The position numbers were made by a program, and so were the translations under genes. The notes under the pieces are model-generated. The model did no database searches. It saw nothing but the letters and a program-made list of their open reading frames with translations, and was not told the origin of the DNA. A stretch of DNA of 64,000 nucleotides from Marinococcus luteus (GTDB lineage: Bacteria > Bacillota > Bacilli > Bacillales > Marinococcaceae), in assembly GCF_900106595.1 (NCBI RefSeq), contig NZ_FNNC01000006.1, positions 124,001-188,000 of the forward strand, written 5' to 3'. Below are positions 34,183 to 43,900 of this stretch, one piece after another. The stretch's first letter is position 1. Each line of letters starts with the position of its first letter.

Positions 34183-36842
34183 AAACAATATTACAGTTTC
34201 GCTGGTGGATAGCTTCATTAATAGTTATTTTTACCGTAATACTTACCGTCGTTTCCCCGAGTTTATCCAATTTGGCAGCTGACAAAGAGACGCTTCAAAT
34301 ACCGGAAGGGGAAACGTCCTCCCAGGCCCAGGAGATACTCGATGACAATGGGGAGGGCGGAAATACCATCAGCGCGGTAATCCAAACAGAAAATCAGGTG
34401 AATGAAGAGGAACAGGATAATATTCAATCGCTGATTACTGCCATCGAAGACGAAGATATTAAAGGTATTACAGAAGTCACGAATCCATTTGGCAGTGAGG
34501 AAACAGAAGAACAGCTGGTTGCCTCTGACGAAAATGTCGTCGTCATTCCAATATCTATTGAAGGAGACAATGACACAGCGGTGAATGCCGCCGAAGAGAT
34601 CCGTGATCTCAACGAAGCTTCGGACATAGAAACGTATGTCACCGGGGAATCGCTTTTAAACCAGCAGGTAAATGAAGCGAGCCAGGAAGGACTGGAGCGT
34701 ACGGAAGTTATTACAGTAGTGTTAATTCTTGCACTGTTGTTTGTCGTTTTCCGTGCAGTTATTACTCCGTTTGTGCCGCTTGTGGCGGTCGGTCTTACGT
34801 ATCTGATCAGCCAGTCGATTATAGCGTATTTAGTAGACTGGTTTAACTTTCCGGTTTCCAACTACACGCAGATTTTCCTTGTAGCGGTGTTGTTTGGGAT
34901 CGGGACAGATTACTGTATACTTCTTCTGAGCAGGTACCGCGAGGAGCTGGCTGCCGGGCTTGATTACAAAAAAGCGATCATACGCACGTACAAAACAGCC
35001 GGTAAAACAATGGTTTACAGTGCACTTGCCGTGCTTGTCGGCTTTACGGCGATCGGCTTCGCAAACTTTTCCGTTTTTCAATCCGGCGTAGGTGTTGCGG
35101 TTGGCATCGTCGTATTAACAGGTGTTCTGTGGACGATCCTGCCGTTCTTTATGCTGACGTTGAAGAGAGCTTTATTTTGGCCATCGAAGCTCCATAATGG
35201 TCATGCTGACAGTAAAATATGGAAATGGCTGAGTGGTGTTTCGGTTTTCCGCCCGCTGCTTGCCATTCTCCTTGTCGCTGTCGTGACCGTGCCGCTATTG
35301 TTAACATTTGATAACTCGCGGTCTTACGATACGATCGATGAAATCGACCAGGATACAGAAGAAGTTACCGGACTTAACTTAATTGAGGAAGGTCTTGGTT
35401 CCGGGCAGGCACTTCCAATGCAGATTGTCATTGAATCAGATGGATCGGTGATGGAGCCGGAGACGCTTGCGTATGTGGAGGACTTGAACCGGTCCATTTC
35501 GAACCTGGAGGAAGTAGAGGCAGTACGAAGTGCGACGCGGCCTGCCGGAGATGTTATTGACGATTTTTATGTAAACAATCAGCTCGAAGATGTGAGCACA
35601 GGTATTAGTGATGCCCGGGACGGCATTGAAGAGACCGAAAGCGGCCTGCAGGAAGTCGAAGACGGGCTGGGCTCCATCCAGGATCAGCTTGGAAGCAGCG
35701 ATACGGAAAACTCCTCATTGCAGGATGCTGCTGACGGTCTTGGCGAGGTAAATACGGGGCTTGAACAGGTGAGCACCCAGCTGGCGAATGCTTCTTCTCC
35801 TCAGGAAGCGGCAGCAGCTTCGGAGCAGCTGACTGGGATCAGTCAGCAGATTACAGAGATTCAAAGCGGCCTTGAAGAAGGGCAGCAGGAGCTTGACCAG
35901 CAGACAGAAGAGCTGGAACAGCTTGCTGAAACGCTCGGCGAACTGGAAAACGGAGTGGCCGATTCCCGCGATGGGCTGACGGAAATCAGTGACGGTCTTG
36001 AAAGTGCGGAAACCTTTACGGGAGATGTGTCTGAGGCAAATTATGTTGAAGGCACCGGCGTGTATATTCCGGAAGATACCATCGGGAATGAAGACTTTCA
36101 GGACGGTGCATCCAATTATGTATTCGACAATGAAAACGGCATGACCATTGAAGTCGGATTGAACGCAGACCCTTATTCCAAAAAAGCAATCCAAAGCGCA
36201 GAAGAAGTTAAAGAGGTTGTAGAAATGAATACGCAGGGCACGCCACTTGAAGACGCGACGATCGAATACGGAGGCGTACCGAGCGTGAACAGTGATCTGC
36301 AGTCGGTCAGCTCGAATGATTTTGACCGGACGGTATTAATCGTTCTTGTCGGCATTTTTGCGATACTCATTATTCTGCTCCGTAATATTATCCAGCCGCT
36401 TTATATTATCGGCGGACTTGTACTCGCGTATTTTACAGCAATGGCTGTGACAGAACTGATTTTTGTAAACGGGCTTGGCTATCCGGGTATTGCCTGGCCG
36501 GTACCGTTCTTCGGATTTGTTATGCTTGTAGCACTCGGGGTGGATTATTCCATCTTCCTGTTAAGCAGGTATAATGAAGAAGCGAAAGCGGGCGTGCGTA
36601 CAGGCATGCAGACGGCGATGATCAAGATGGGCACGGTAATTATTACAGCAGCGATCATTTTGTCAGGAACGTTCGCAGCAATGCTTCCGTCGGGAGTGCT
36701 TACGCTTCTGGAAGTAGCTACGGTCGTTATTACCGGCCTTCTGCTGTTTGGACTGATTGTACTGCCGTTGTTAATACCGGCGCTGATCAGCTTCAATTCA
36801 GAAGAGAAAAATCCAAAGAAAAAACAAAAGCAGCAGCGATAA
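34179..36842 (+). CDS. MMPL/RND-family transporter
   Basis: An 887-residue membrane protein with two six-span blocks (each with GxxxDYxxxLLSRYREE: GTDYCILLLSRYREE and GVDYSIFLLSRYNEE) and two extracytoplasmic loops. The second loop, about residues 465-610, has long Gln/Glu/Leu/Gly helical heptads, as in YdfJ/YdgH-like transporters. Likely exports lipids or drugs by proton motive force. It is coupled to the upstream MarR gene and ends at a terminator. Confidence 0.9.
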   Translation: MKTILQFRWWIASLIVIFTVILTVVSPSLSNLAADKETLQIPEGETSSQAQEILDDNGEGGNTISAVIQTENQVNEEEQDNIQSLITAIEDEDIKGITEVTNPFGSEETEEQLVASDENVVVIPISIEGDNDTAVNAAEEIRDLNEASDIETYVTGESLLNQQVNEASQEGLERTEVITVVLILALLFVVFRAVITPFVPLVAVGLTYLISQSIIAYLVDWFNFPVSNYTQIFLVAVLFGIGTDYCILLLSRYREELAAGLDYKKAIIRTYKTAGKTMVYSALAVLVGFTAIGFANFSVFQSGVGVAVGIVVLTGVLWTILPFFMLTLKRALFWPSKLHNGHADSKIWKWLSGVSVFRPLLAILLVAVVTVPLLLTFDNSRSYDTIDEIDQDTEEVTGLNLIEEGLGSGQALPMQIVIESDGSVMEPETLAYVEDLNRSISNLEEVEAVRSATRPAGDVIDDFYVNNQLEDVSTGISDARDGIEETESGLQEVEDGLGSIQDQLGSSDTENSSLQDAADGLGEVNTGLEQVSTQLANASSPQEAAAASEQLTGISQQITEIQSGLEEGQQELDQQTEELEQLAETLGELENGVADSRDGLTEISDGLESAETFTGDVSEANYVEGTGVYIPEDTIGNEDFQDGASNYVFDNENGMTIEVGLNADPYSKKAIQSAEEVKEVVEMNTQGTPLEDATIEYGGVPSVNSDLQSVSSNDFDRTVLIVLVGIFAILIILLRNIIQPLYIIGGLVLAYFTAMAVTELIFVNGLGYPGIAWPVPFFGFVMLVALGVDYSIFLLSRYNEEAKAGVRTGMQTAMIKMGTVIITAAIILSGTFAAMLPSGVLTLLEVATVVITGLLLFGLIVLPLLIPALISFNSEEKNPKKKQKQQR

Positions 36843-36847
36843 AAAAG

Positions 36848-36878
36848 AAACTCTGCCTTTCACGGGGCAGAGTTTTTT
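36848..36878 (+). terminator. terminator after MMPL gene
   Basis: AACTCTGCC / GGGCAGAGTT stem and six T. It may also serve the convergent GNAT gene. Confidence 0.88.
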
Positions 36879-36881
36879 GCG

Positions 36882-37301
36882 TTATAAAGTATAGCGGAAA
36901 ACGTAGCTCGACGCCTGATAATCGAGCCGTTCATAAAACCGATGGGCGTCAGTGCGCTGCAGGCCGGAGGATAAAATCACTTCTGTGCATCCGTGTTTTT
37001 CTGCGTACTGGTGAACGGCCCGGAGCAGGGTCTCACCGTGGCCGCTGCTCCGGGCATTTTCTGCTGTAACAAGTTCATGAATCCATGCGTGTCTGCCCCA
37101 GGCGAGGCTTTCCAAAATCTCCAATCCGGCTACTGAGACTACCGCTCCGTCTTCTTTTAACGCGAGCAGCTGGTACGAGGGATGACGGGAGAGATAATCA
37201 TTGAAGGCTTCCCAGCTGAGAGAAGGCCGCAGGGATTGAATAACTTTATATGCTTTTTTGTAATCGGATCGTTTGTTTAAAAATGTAGTGGTAACCGCCA
37301 T
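36882..37301 (-). CDS. GNAT N-acetyltransferase
   Basis: A 139-residue single-domain acetyltransferase. WIHELVTAENARSSGHGETLLRAVHQYA is the acetyl-CoA binding block (R-x-x-G-x-G-like) and SSGLQRTDAHRFYERLDYQ the C-terminal motif. Cytosolic; the acceptor is unknown. It lies between two terminators, so it is a single-gene unit. Confidence 0.8.
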   Translation of the reverse strand: MAVTTTFLNKRSDYKKAYKVIQSLRPSLSWEAFNDYLSRHPSYQLLALKEDGAVVSVAGLEILESLAWGRHAWIHELVTAENARSSGHGETLLRAVHQYAEKHGCTEVILSSGLQRTDAHRFYERLDYQASSYVFRYTL

Positions 37302-37324
37302 AAGTGAGATATCCTTTCCGTACG

Positions 37325-37354
37325 AAAATAAGGCCCGGAAGGCCGGGCCTTATT
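37325..37354 (-). terminator. terminator of metE
   Basis: AATAAGGCCCGG / CCGGGCCTTATT inverted repeat. It reads as a terminator on the minus strand with a T-rich tail. Confidence 0.85.
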
Positions 37355-37366
37355 ACGTAGTGTTAA

Positions 37367-39643
37367 TTATGCGTGCTGTTCTAAGTTTTTTCTGGCTTCT
37401 TCTGCAGCACGAACCATGTTTTTAAGGGCTTCAATTGTTTCCGGCACATCACGTGTTTTGAGTCCGCAGTCCGGGTTAACCCAGAACAGGTTGCTCGGAA
37501 GCACGCGCAGTGCGCGGTCGATCATTTGAGTCATTTCTTCCACGTCTGGTACGCGTGGGCTGTGAATATCATAAACGCCAAGGCCGATGCCTTTGTCATA
37601 AACAGCTGTTTCAAACGTTTCAATCAGTTCCCCGTGGCTTCGTGACGTTTCAATCGAAATAACATCGGCGTCGAGCGCGCGGATTGACTCAATCATATCC
37701 TGAAATTCACTGTAGCACATGTGCGTATGAATCTGGGTGGTATCTTTGACAGAAGAAGTGGAAAGACGGAAGGCATGGACGGTCCATTCCAGGTACTCGT
37801 CCCATTCTGCTCTTTTCAGCGGCAGGCCTTCACGAATTGCCGGCTCATCCACCTGAATCATTTCAATGCCTTCGTTTTCGAGCGCAAGCACTTCGTCATT
37901 AAGAGCCCGTGCGATCTGGAAGGCTACTTCTTTTTTCGGAATGTCATTGCGTTCAAAGCTCCAGTTCAAAATTGTTACCGGACCAGTAAGCATTCCTTTC
38001 ATCGGCTTTTCGGTCAGGGTCTGTGCGTATTTGGTTTCTTTTACAGTCATTGGTGCTTTAAACTCAACATTTCCGTAAATAACTGGCGGTTTGACACAGC
38101 GGGAACCGTAGGACTGCACCCAGCCATTGGAAGTGAATGCAAATCCGCCCAGTTTCTCTCCGAAGAACTCTACCATATCGGTGCGTTCAAACTCTCCGTG
38201 CACGAGAACGTCGAGTCCGATTTCTTCCTGGATATCGACCCATTCCTGCATTTTATTTTGAATGTACGTTTCGTATTCTTCTGCGGAAATTTCGCCTTTT
38301 CTCATCCGGCGGCGTTCCACGCGGACTTCACGCGTCTGCGGGAAGCTTCCAATTGTAGTGGTTGGAAGTTTTGGCAGCTGAAACTTCTCCTGCTGAAGCG
38401 GGCTTCTTTCTTCGAACGACAGCGGACGGGAGGAGGGAATGTCTGCTGCAGCGTTACCAGCTGTTTCCTGACGCCACGGAGCGTTTTTAACACGGTCAAG
38501 CTGGGCAGTGTTTTGCTCGAGCTCCGCCTTCGTATCTTCCCCATTTAGTGTGCGTGTTATGAGGTCGATTTCCTCAAGCTTTTGGTCAGCAAAAGAGAGT
38601 GCATCAAGCAAAAGCGGATCAAGCTGCGTTTCGTGTTTAGTCGTAACCGGTGTATGCAGAAGACTGCAGGACGGCTGAATTTCAATATTTTTACTGCCTG
38701 TTTCTGCCTGAATGTCTTTGGCAAAAGCTACAGTGGCATTTACGTCTGCTTTCCAGATGTTGCGTCCGTCAATAACACCTGCACCCAGCACTTTGTCTGA
38801 AGGGAAGCCATGGGCCTGCACATTCGCCCAGTTGCCCTCCCTGCCGTGAACAAAGTCAAGACCGAGGCCTGCGATTGGAAGAGATATAATGTCTTTATAA
38901 TGAGAAATGCTGTCGAAATACGTTTGCACAAACAGATCCAGTTCAGGCACCTCGCGGTTGAATAATTCATATGCCTTCCGGATTAATGGAATATCTGTTT
39001 CCGGAAAGGACTGCACAAAGGCCGGCTCATCGATTTGAACGCTTTTCGCTCCTGCATCCTGCAGCTGCTGCAGCACTTTTTGATACAGTGGCAGAAGATC
39101 GTTGAACAGCTGTTCAAACTGATGGTCTTCATAGCCTTTGGAGAGTTTCAGGAAAGTATACGGGCCGATAAGGAAGGGACGTCCGTCAATATCTAATTCA
39201 GATACCGCTTCCTGATAGGCTTTTAACGGATAATTATCTACAAGGCGCGGCTTTGCATTTTGAAGCTCCGGTACAATGTAGTGATAATTGGTATTAAACC
39301 ATTTTGTCATTTCGCTCGCCGGCGATGCCTTCGTGCCCCGGGCTACAGCGAAATATGTAGATAGGGAAGAGTAGCCTTCGGAAGCGTCGAAGCGCTCCGG
39401 CACAAGCCCGAACATCACGGATGTATCGAGTACGTGATCGTACAGCGAGAAATCGCCGACAGGAATTGAATCCACGCCGCGTTCCTTTTGCTTTCTCAAG
39501 AAATCCAATCGGAGTTCTCGGATTTGTTGTTGAAAAGAATCCTCTTCAAGCTTTCCTTTCCAATAGGATTCCAATGCTTTTTTCCATTCGCGTTTTTCTC
39601 CTAAGCGTGGGTAGCCCAAGTTACTGCTGGTCCATGTCGTCAT
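37367..39643 (-). CDS. metE: cobalamin-independent methionine synthase
   Basis: A 758-residue cytosolic enzyme that methylates homocysteine from 5-methyltetrahydrofolate. The N-terminal half begins LGYPRLGEKREWKKALESYW; the C-terminal half carries zinc ligands in HTHMCYSEF and NPDCGLKTR and VDEPAIREGLPL. ATG 39643 follows GGGAGAA. A TTGACA promoter lies 75-105 bp upstream. I see no S-box, T-box or other riboswitch in the ~75-base leader, so sulfur control is not visible here. Confidence 0.95.
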   Translation of the reverse strand: MTTWTSSNLGYPRLGEKREWKKALESYWKGKLEEDSFQQQIRELRLDFLRKQKERGVDSIPVGDFSLYDHVLDTSVMFGLVPERFDASEGYSSLSTYFAVARGTKASPASEMTKWFNTNYHYIVPELQNAKPRLVDNYPLKAYQEAVSELDIDGRPFLIGPYTFLKLSKGYEDHQFEQLFNDLLPLYQKVLQQLQDAGAKSVQIDEPAFVQSFPETDIPLIRKAYELFNREVPELDLFVQTYFDSISHYKDIISLPIAGLGLDFVHGREGNWANVQAHGFPSDKVLGAGVIDGRNIWKADVNATVAFAKDIQAETGSKNIEIQPSCSLLHTPVTTKHETQLDPLLLDALSFADQKLEEIDLITRTLNGEDTKAELEQNTAQLDRVKNAPWRQETAGNAAADIPSSRPLSFEERSPLQQEKFQLPKLPTTTIGSFPQTREVRVERRRMRKGEISAEEYETYIQNKMQEWVDIQEEIGLDVLVHGEFERTDMVEFFGEKLGGFAFTSNGWVQSYGSRCVKPPVIYGNVEFKAPMTVKETKYAQTLTEKPMKGMLTGPVTILNWSFERNDIPKKEVAFQIARALNDEVLALENEGIEMIQVDEPAIREGLPLKRAEWDEYLEWTVHAFRLSTSSVKDTTQIHTHMCYSEFQDMIESIRALDADVISIETSRSHGELIETFETAVYDKGIGLGVYDIHSPRVPDVEEMTQMIDRALRVLPSNLFWVNPDCGLKTRDVPETIEALKNMVRAAEEARKNLEQHA

Positions 39644-39717
39644 TAAATTATTTTCTCCCTTCCAATAATACTCGAGTGTCCTCCTATTCTTTACGTGAGA
39701 GGCATTCATGTAGCCAA

Positions 39718-39747
39718 ACTATATCTTTTTATGAGTTAAAGTGTCAA
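39718..39747 (-). promoter_or_regulatory. metE promoter
   Basis: On the minus strand TTGACA (39742-39747), 17-18 bp, ATATAG/TATAGT. Confidence 0.65.
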
Positions 39748-39784
39748 GGTATTTTACAGAATATTTTCACGTTTAGTACAGTGA

Positions 39785-39818
39785 AAAACACCCTCAGGCG
39801 TTGCTGAGAGTGTTTTTG
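39785..39818 (-). terminator. terminator of DHA2 exporter gene
   Basis: AAACACTCTCAGC / TGAGGGTGTTT stem and T-run on the minus strand. Confidence 0.85.
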
Positions 39819-39834
39819 CTGAAAATTATATTGC

Positions 39835-41307
39835 TTACGCTTTGCTTTCCTTCGTGCTGCTTTTGCTTCCGCGAATATCGCGTTTTTCCATCGTATCCGG
39901 TCTCGTGTTTTTAAGAAAGAAAGAAAGCACAAGGCCGACGAGGGCAGCAACTAATGCCACAAAGAAAGCAACATTAATTCCGTGAATCAAGGCAGCGCTC
40001 TGGCTCGAGACCTCGCCTGCCCGTGCTGCACCGGAAGCACTCTGGGACATGACGGTAATCAGTACGGCTGTACCAATCGAGCCTGCTACCTGGCGGAGCG
40101 TATTTGTCATCGCTGTCCCGTGGGCAATTAACGAATTAGGCAGCTGGTTGAGTCCCGCGGTCGTCATTGGCATCATAACCATGGCGACACCGAGCATACG
40201 GAGCGCAAACATAGCTGTTAAAAAGGCGATGGAAGAGTTTTCTGTTAAAAACATATACGGAACAGTGCCAACTGTTAATAGAGAAAGCCCGGTAATCGCA
40301 AGCCCTCTTCCGCCAACTTTGTCGAAAATGCGTCCGGTAATAGGGCTCATTAGTCCCATTAAAAGAGCGCCCGGTAAAAGCATCAGCCCCGAATCCAGGG
40401 CCGAGAGGCCACGTGCGTTTTGGACATAAAGCGGAATAAGGGTCTGAGAGCCGACCATAGAAACAAAACAGGCCATGGCAACAACGACGGTCAATGTAAA
40501 AATAGGATTTTTTAAGACCCGGAATTCGAGTATTGGTCTTTCCACATGAAGCTGTCTCCATATAAACATGAACAAGGCAACAGCGCCTACAGCAAGAGTA
40601 GTGAGCACTGCAGCACTTCCCCAGCCACTGTTTCCGGCAGCACTGAATCCATACAATAAGCCTCCGAATCCGGCTGTTGACAGCATAATCGATAATAAGT
40701 CGAGCTTTGGATGTTTAAGCTCTGATACATTTTTCAGCAAAAAGTAAGCGAGGATAATGTCTACAATGGCGATCGGGAGAATAATATAAAATAACGTATT
40801 CCAGGAATATGAATCCACAACCCAACCGGAAAGGGTAGGGCCGAAAGCCGGTGCAAAAGCAATGGCTAGCCCCGCGAGGCCCATGGCCTGACCGCGCTGG
40901 GAAAGAGGAAACATGGTCATGATGGAAGTCTGCATTAATGGAATCATTATACCGGCACCAACACCCTGAATAACCCGGCCAGCCATAAGCAGGCCGAAGG
41001 TCGGGGATAGGGCTGCAAATAACGTCCCGAGGGCAAAGGAGGACATAGCAAACAAAAACAGTCCCCGGGTGGTGAATTTTTCAATAAGAAAGGCGGTGAT
41101 CGGAATCATAATTCCATTAACGAGCATAAAAACGGTCGTTACCCACTGGGCTGTGTTGGCGCTCACGTTTAAATCAGCCATAATACTCGGAATGGCCACA
41201 GCCAGGAGGGTCTGGTTTAAAATAGCGATAAACGCTCCGGTAAGAAATACCGCGATAATTAAATTTCTTGTTTTCGCAGGTATTTGTGTAGCTGCTTCTT
41301 CAGGCAT
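39835..41307 (-). CDS. DHA2-family MFS multidrug exporter (EmrB/QacA type)
   Basis: A 490-residue, 14-span transporter. LDVSANTAQWVTTVFMLVNGIMIPITAFL, RVIQGVGAGIMIPLMQT (motif C-like) and FAPAFGPTLSGWVVD are the subfamily signatures. Drug or quaternary ammonium efflux is expected. ATG 41307 follows AAGGAGGG; an upstream in-frame start lacks it. A TetR gene lies 247 bp upstream on the same strand and shares a promoter motif with it. Confidence 0.9.
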   Translation of the reverse strand: MPEEAATQIPAKTRNLIIAVFLTGAFIAILNQTLLAVAIPSIMADLNVSANTAQWVTTVFMLVNGIMIPITAFLIEKFTTRGLFLFAMSSFALGTLFAALSPTFGLLMAGRVIQGVGAGIMIPLMQTSIMTMFPLSQRGQAMGLAGLAIAFAPAFGPTLSGWVVDSYSWNTLFYIILPIAIVDIILAYFLLKNVSELKHPKLDLLSIMLSTAGFGGLLYGFSAAGNSGWGSAAVLTTLAVGAVALFMFIWRQLHVERPILEFRVLKNPIFTLTVVVAMACFVSMVGSQTLIPLYVQNARGLSALDSGLMLLPGALLMGLMSPITGRIFDKVGGRGLAITGLSLLTVGTVPYMFLTENSSIAFLTAMFALRMLGVAMVMMPMTTAGLNQLPNSLIAHGTAMTNTLRQVAGSIGTAVLITVMSQSASGAARAGEVSSQSAALIHGINVAFFVALVAALVGLVLSFFLKNTRPDTMEKRDIRGSKSSTKESKA

Positions 41308-41367
41308 GAGAAGCCCTCCTTCGGTGTAATGCATTTCACGGTCATAAATCATTTATAAAACGAAATG

Positions 41368-41396
41368 GTTTTTAAAGTACTTATTAGTTTTTATCA
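41368..41396 (-). promoter_or_regulatory. operator candidate before DHA2 gene
   Basis: GTTTTTAAAGTAC followed by TTATTAGTTTTT. About 22 of 28 positions agree with 42456-42484 before the TetR gene. Confidence 0.5.
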
Positions 41397-41554
41397 GCAT
41401 ATAATAACGCCAGCAACAGGAAAAATCAAGAAACTTGTTTTAAAGAAAATAAGCATCTGACTTTTTGTGCTGACGGTTTGAGGCTTGACTGTGCAATTTT
41501 AAGAGCTGGTATAGCAAGAAAACCGAAATAAATGAACGATACCAGGCCCGGAAG

Positions 41555-42430
41555 TTACTGAAAAATTTCCCGCAGGATATTAATATTAATTTGTAGATCT
41601 TCATTTTTCTCGAGAAAACAAAACAGCGACTCCATAACAATCATTTCAGGCTCAGACTCGTAGAACTCCTGGTTTAAACGGTCCACCGCTTCCACCCACT
41701 GTTTTTTTTCGTAGGAGGGAAAGCGATAATGAATAAAGGCCCGTACCTGTTGGATGGTCCGGTCCCAGAGATCCTTCTGATCGATCTCCCCGTAATGCCC
41801 CTGAAGATTAAATGGTTCCATATCTTCGCTCGAAAATACTGAAGCGGAGGAAGTTTTGTGTTTGATAATGCTTTCAATGCTGGTAACCAACACTTCAGCG
41901 AGCTGCTCGAAATCAAAATTGTACCGGTCAACTTTCTCGGCGAAAGCGATCATTTCTCTGCTCATCCCCTGCATGCATATTGCAAGGTCCCACACGAAAG
42001 GCTCTATATCGGCTCCAAACGTCTCGAGAAGTGTATCTTTATGCCAGTTCACCATAATGAGCTGACCTTGTTTTAAAAGAGCCTTAATATTATCAGACTG
42101 TTTGTTAATGGAAGCAGATTGATAAAGCATCCAGACGTATTCACGGTGCTCCACGAGGCCTTCGATTTCTCTCGACAGCTTGGCAATAAGCTGATCCCTC
42201 GGCTGCTTGGACTGCTCATTGCGTGCGTAATTGGCACGGTGAATAATGTGGTTTAAATTATCTCTTACAATTTGGGCGAGAATATCTTCCTTGGAATGAA
42301 AGATTTTATAAATTGAAGCTTTAGACATCCGGCATGCTTCAGCAATATCCTGTACTGAGGTGTGAAAGAAGCCCTGACTGGAAAACAGCTGCATCGCAGT
42401 CTGCTGAATGTATATTTTTTTTTCATCCAT
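41555..42430 (-). CDS. TetR-family regulator of the DHA2 exporter
   Basis: A 291-residue protein, long for TetR. The N-terminal helix-turn-helix is FFHTSVQDIAEACRMSKASIYKIFHSKEDIL. The C-terminal ~230 residues are helical without known motifs. The ATG at 42430 follows AAGGTGGTGAG. The same 28-bp motif stands before this gene and before the exporter downstream, so autoregulation and control of the exporter are likely. The inducer is unknown. Confidence 0.85.
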   Translation of the reverse strand: MDEKKIYIQQTAMQLFSSQGFFHTSVQDIAEACRMSKASIYKIFHSKEDILAQIVRDNLNHIIHRANYARNEQSKQPRDQLIAKLSREIEGLVEHREYVWMLYQSASINKQSDNIKALLKQGQLIMVNWHKDTLLETFGADIEPFVWDLAICMQGMSREMIAFAEKVDRYNFDFEQLAEVLVTSIESIIKHKTSSASVFSSEDMEPFNLQGHYGEIDQKDLWDRTIQQVRAFIHYRFPSYEKKQWVEAVDRLNQEFYESEPEMIVMESLFCFLEKNEDLQININILREIFQ

Positions 42431-42455
42431 TCCTCTCACCACCTTAAAACGATCA

Positions 42456-42484
42456 AGTTTTTTAAGTACCTTTAAGTTTTGACT
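42456..42484 (-). promoter_or_regulatory. operator candidate before TetR gene
   Basis: GTTTTTTAAGTAC followed by CTTTAAGTTTT. It matches the motif before the DHA2 gene at 41368-41396. Confidence 0.5.
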
Positions 42485-42523
42485 TATTAATGATAGTAGT
42501 TTTTATTTAGAAAAGCAACATCT

Positions 42524-42552
42524 TTGACTATCTTAAAAAAAATATTTAAGAT
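42524..42552 (+). promoter_or_regulatory. yeeE promoter with inverted repeat in the spacer
   Basis: TTGACT-17-TAAGAT. Perfect 8-bp arms ATCTTAAA (42530-42537) and TTTAAGAT (42545-42552) fill the spacer and the -10 box, a natural repressor position. Confidence 0.6.
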
Positions 42553-42596
42553 AAAGAACGTAAAACTGACTAAAAAGATAGGAATGGGGGATTATA

Positions 42597-43847
42597 ATGG
42601 CAGTAACAGTACAGCCTGTTTCCCAGCAGGAAACTGCTGAAAAAGCTTCCAAGAAACTGGGGGCACCGCAGAATAAGCTGGTCACCGGCGGGTTGATCGT
42701 ATTTGCTATTTTAACGTTATATCTTGCATTAACCCAGTCAATCGTCCAGCCGCTTCTGCTTACGATCGGCCTGCTTCTGGGGTATACACTTTTTCATGCG
42801 AGGTTTGGATTTACCTCGGCGTTCCGCCGCTTAATGTCTGTAGGTAACGGCCAGGCGCTGCGGGCCCACATGGTGATGCTTGCAGCAGCGGTGACCTTGT
42901 TTGCGCCGATTCTTGCTCTTGGTTCCACCTTTTTTGGCGGGGACGTATCCGGGTACGTCAGCCCTGTTGGCGTGAGTGTAGTCGTGGGCTCGTTTATGTT
43001 CGGAATTGGGATGCAGCTCGGAGGAGGCTGCGCTTCCGGAACATTGTATGCAGTAGGCGGCGGCCGGACGAACATGTTTATTACGCTACTCTTTTTCATT
43101 GTTGGCTCTACCGTTGGTGCATATCATCTTTCGTTCTGGACAGATGATACACCTTCCTTTGGCTCGATTTCGCTGGCTACGTCGACCGGTCTCGGGTACA
43201 CGGGAGCCTGGATAGTATCTTTGCTCATTTTCGCTGCTGTAATTGCAGTAACATTAATTATTGATAAAAAGAAAAATCCTCCGGCAATGGCTACTCTGCC
43301 GACAGCAAGCGGCTGGAAACGCATTTTCCGTGGTTCCTGGCCTATGATGATTGCAGCGGTAGTGCTTGCTGTATTAAACGCGTTAACCCTGCTTACACGT
43401 GGTCAGCCGTGGGGAATTACTTCGGCGTTTGCACTCTGGGGATCCAAAGCTGCTGAGGCTGTAGGCATCAATGTCTCCAGCTGGGATTACTGGAGCGGGG
43501 AAAGCGCTCAGGCGCTGCAGACTACAATTTTTGCTGATTCCACTACTGTGCTGAACTTTGGGGTTATTTTAGGTGCATTTATTGCTTCAGCGGTGGGGGG
43601 ACTGTTTAAGTTTACGAAAGTAACGGTGGGCAACGCTTCTGCTTCTATTATCGGCGGCCTTTTGATGGGTTACGGAGCGAGGCTCGCTTTTGGGTGTAAT
43701 ATCGGTGCTTACTTTGGCGGAATTGCCTCCTTTAGTGTACATGGTTATGTATGGGCGGTATTTGCCTTAGCCGGCACATTCCTAGCTCTGTTTCTGCGGC
43801 CGTTGTTCGGTCTTTCTGTACCAAAGCCAAAAGATACGTTCTGTTAA
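42597..43847 (+). CDS. YeeE/YedE-family sulfur-compound transporter
   Basis: A 416-residue polytopic protein built of two related halves. The conserved cysteine motifs GGGCASGTLYAVGGG and FGCNIGAYFGGIAS are those that relay thiosulfate in YeeE. It imports thiosulfate or another sulfur species. The partner tusA-like gene often found next to it is absent. Monocistronic with its own promoter and terminator. Confidence 0.85.
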   Translation: MAVTVQPVSQQETAEKASKKLGAPQNKLVTGGLIVFAILTLYLALTQSIVQPLLLTIGLLLGYTLFHARFGFTSAFRRLMSVGNGQALRAHMVMLAAAVTLFAPILALGSTFFGGDVSGYVSPVGVSVVVGSFMFGIGMQLGGGCASGTLYAVGGGRTNMFITLLFFIVGSTVGAYHLSFWTDDTPSFGSISLATSTGLGYTGAWIVSLLIFAAVIAVTLIIDKKKNPPAMATLPTASGWKRIFRGSWPMMIAAVVLAVLNALTLLTRGQPWGITSAFALWGSKAAEAVGINVSSWDYWSGESAQALQTTIFADSTTVLNFGVILGAFIASAVGGLFKFTKVTVGNASASIIGGLLMGYGARLAFGCNIGAYFGGIASFSVHGYVWAVFALAGTFLALFLRPLFGLSVPKPKDTFC

Positions 43848-43852
43848 TACGA

Positions 43853-43884
43853 AAAACCTCCCTGGCGTTCAGGGAGGTTTTTTA
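43853..43884. terminator. bidirectional terminator, yeeE/nitroreductase
   Basis: AACCTCCCTG / CAGGGAGGTT perfect 10-bp stem with A-run before and T-run after. It serves both convergent genes. Confidence 0.9.
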
Positions 43885-43900
43885 ATGGAAAATGAGTGAT

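Noticed and set aside
37721-38548. 275-codon open frame antisense to metE
   Set aside because: Composition is Phe/Arg/Cys-rich shadow of a strongly conserved gene, with no ribosome site or family motif.
39644-39760. S-box or T-box riboswitch before metE
   Set aside because: The leader is only about 75 bases after the promoter and holds neither conserved S-box stems nor a T-box sequence.
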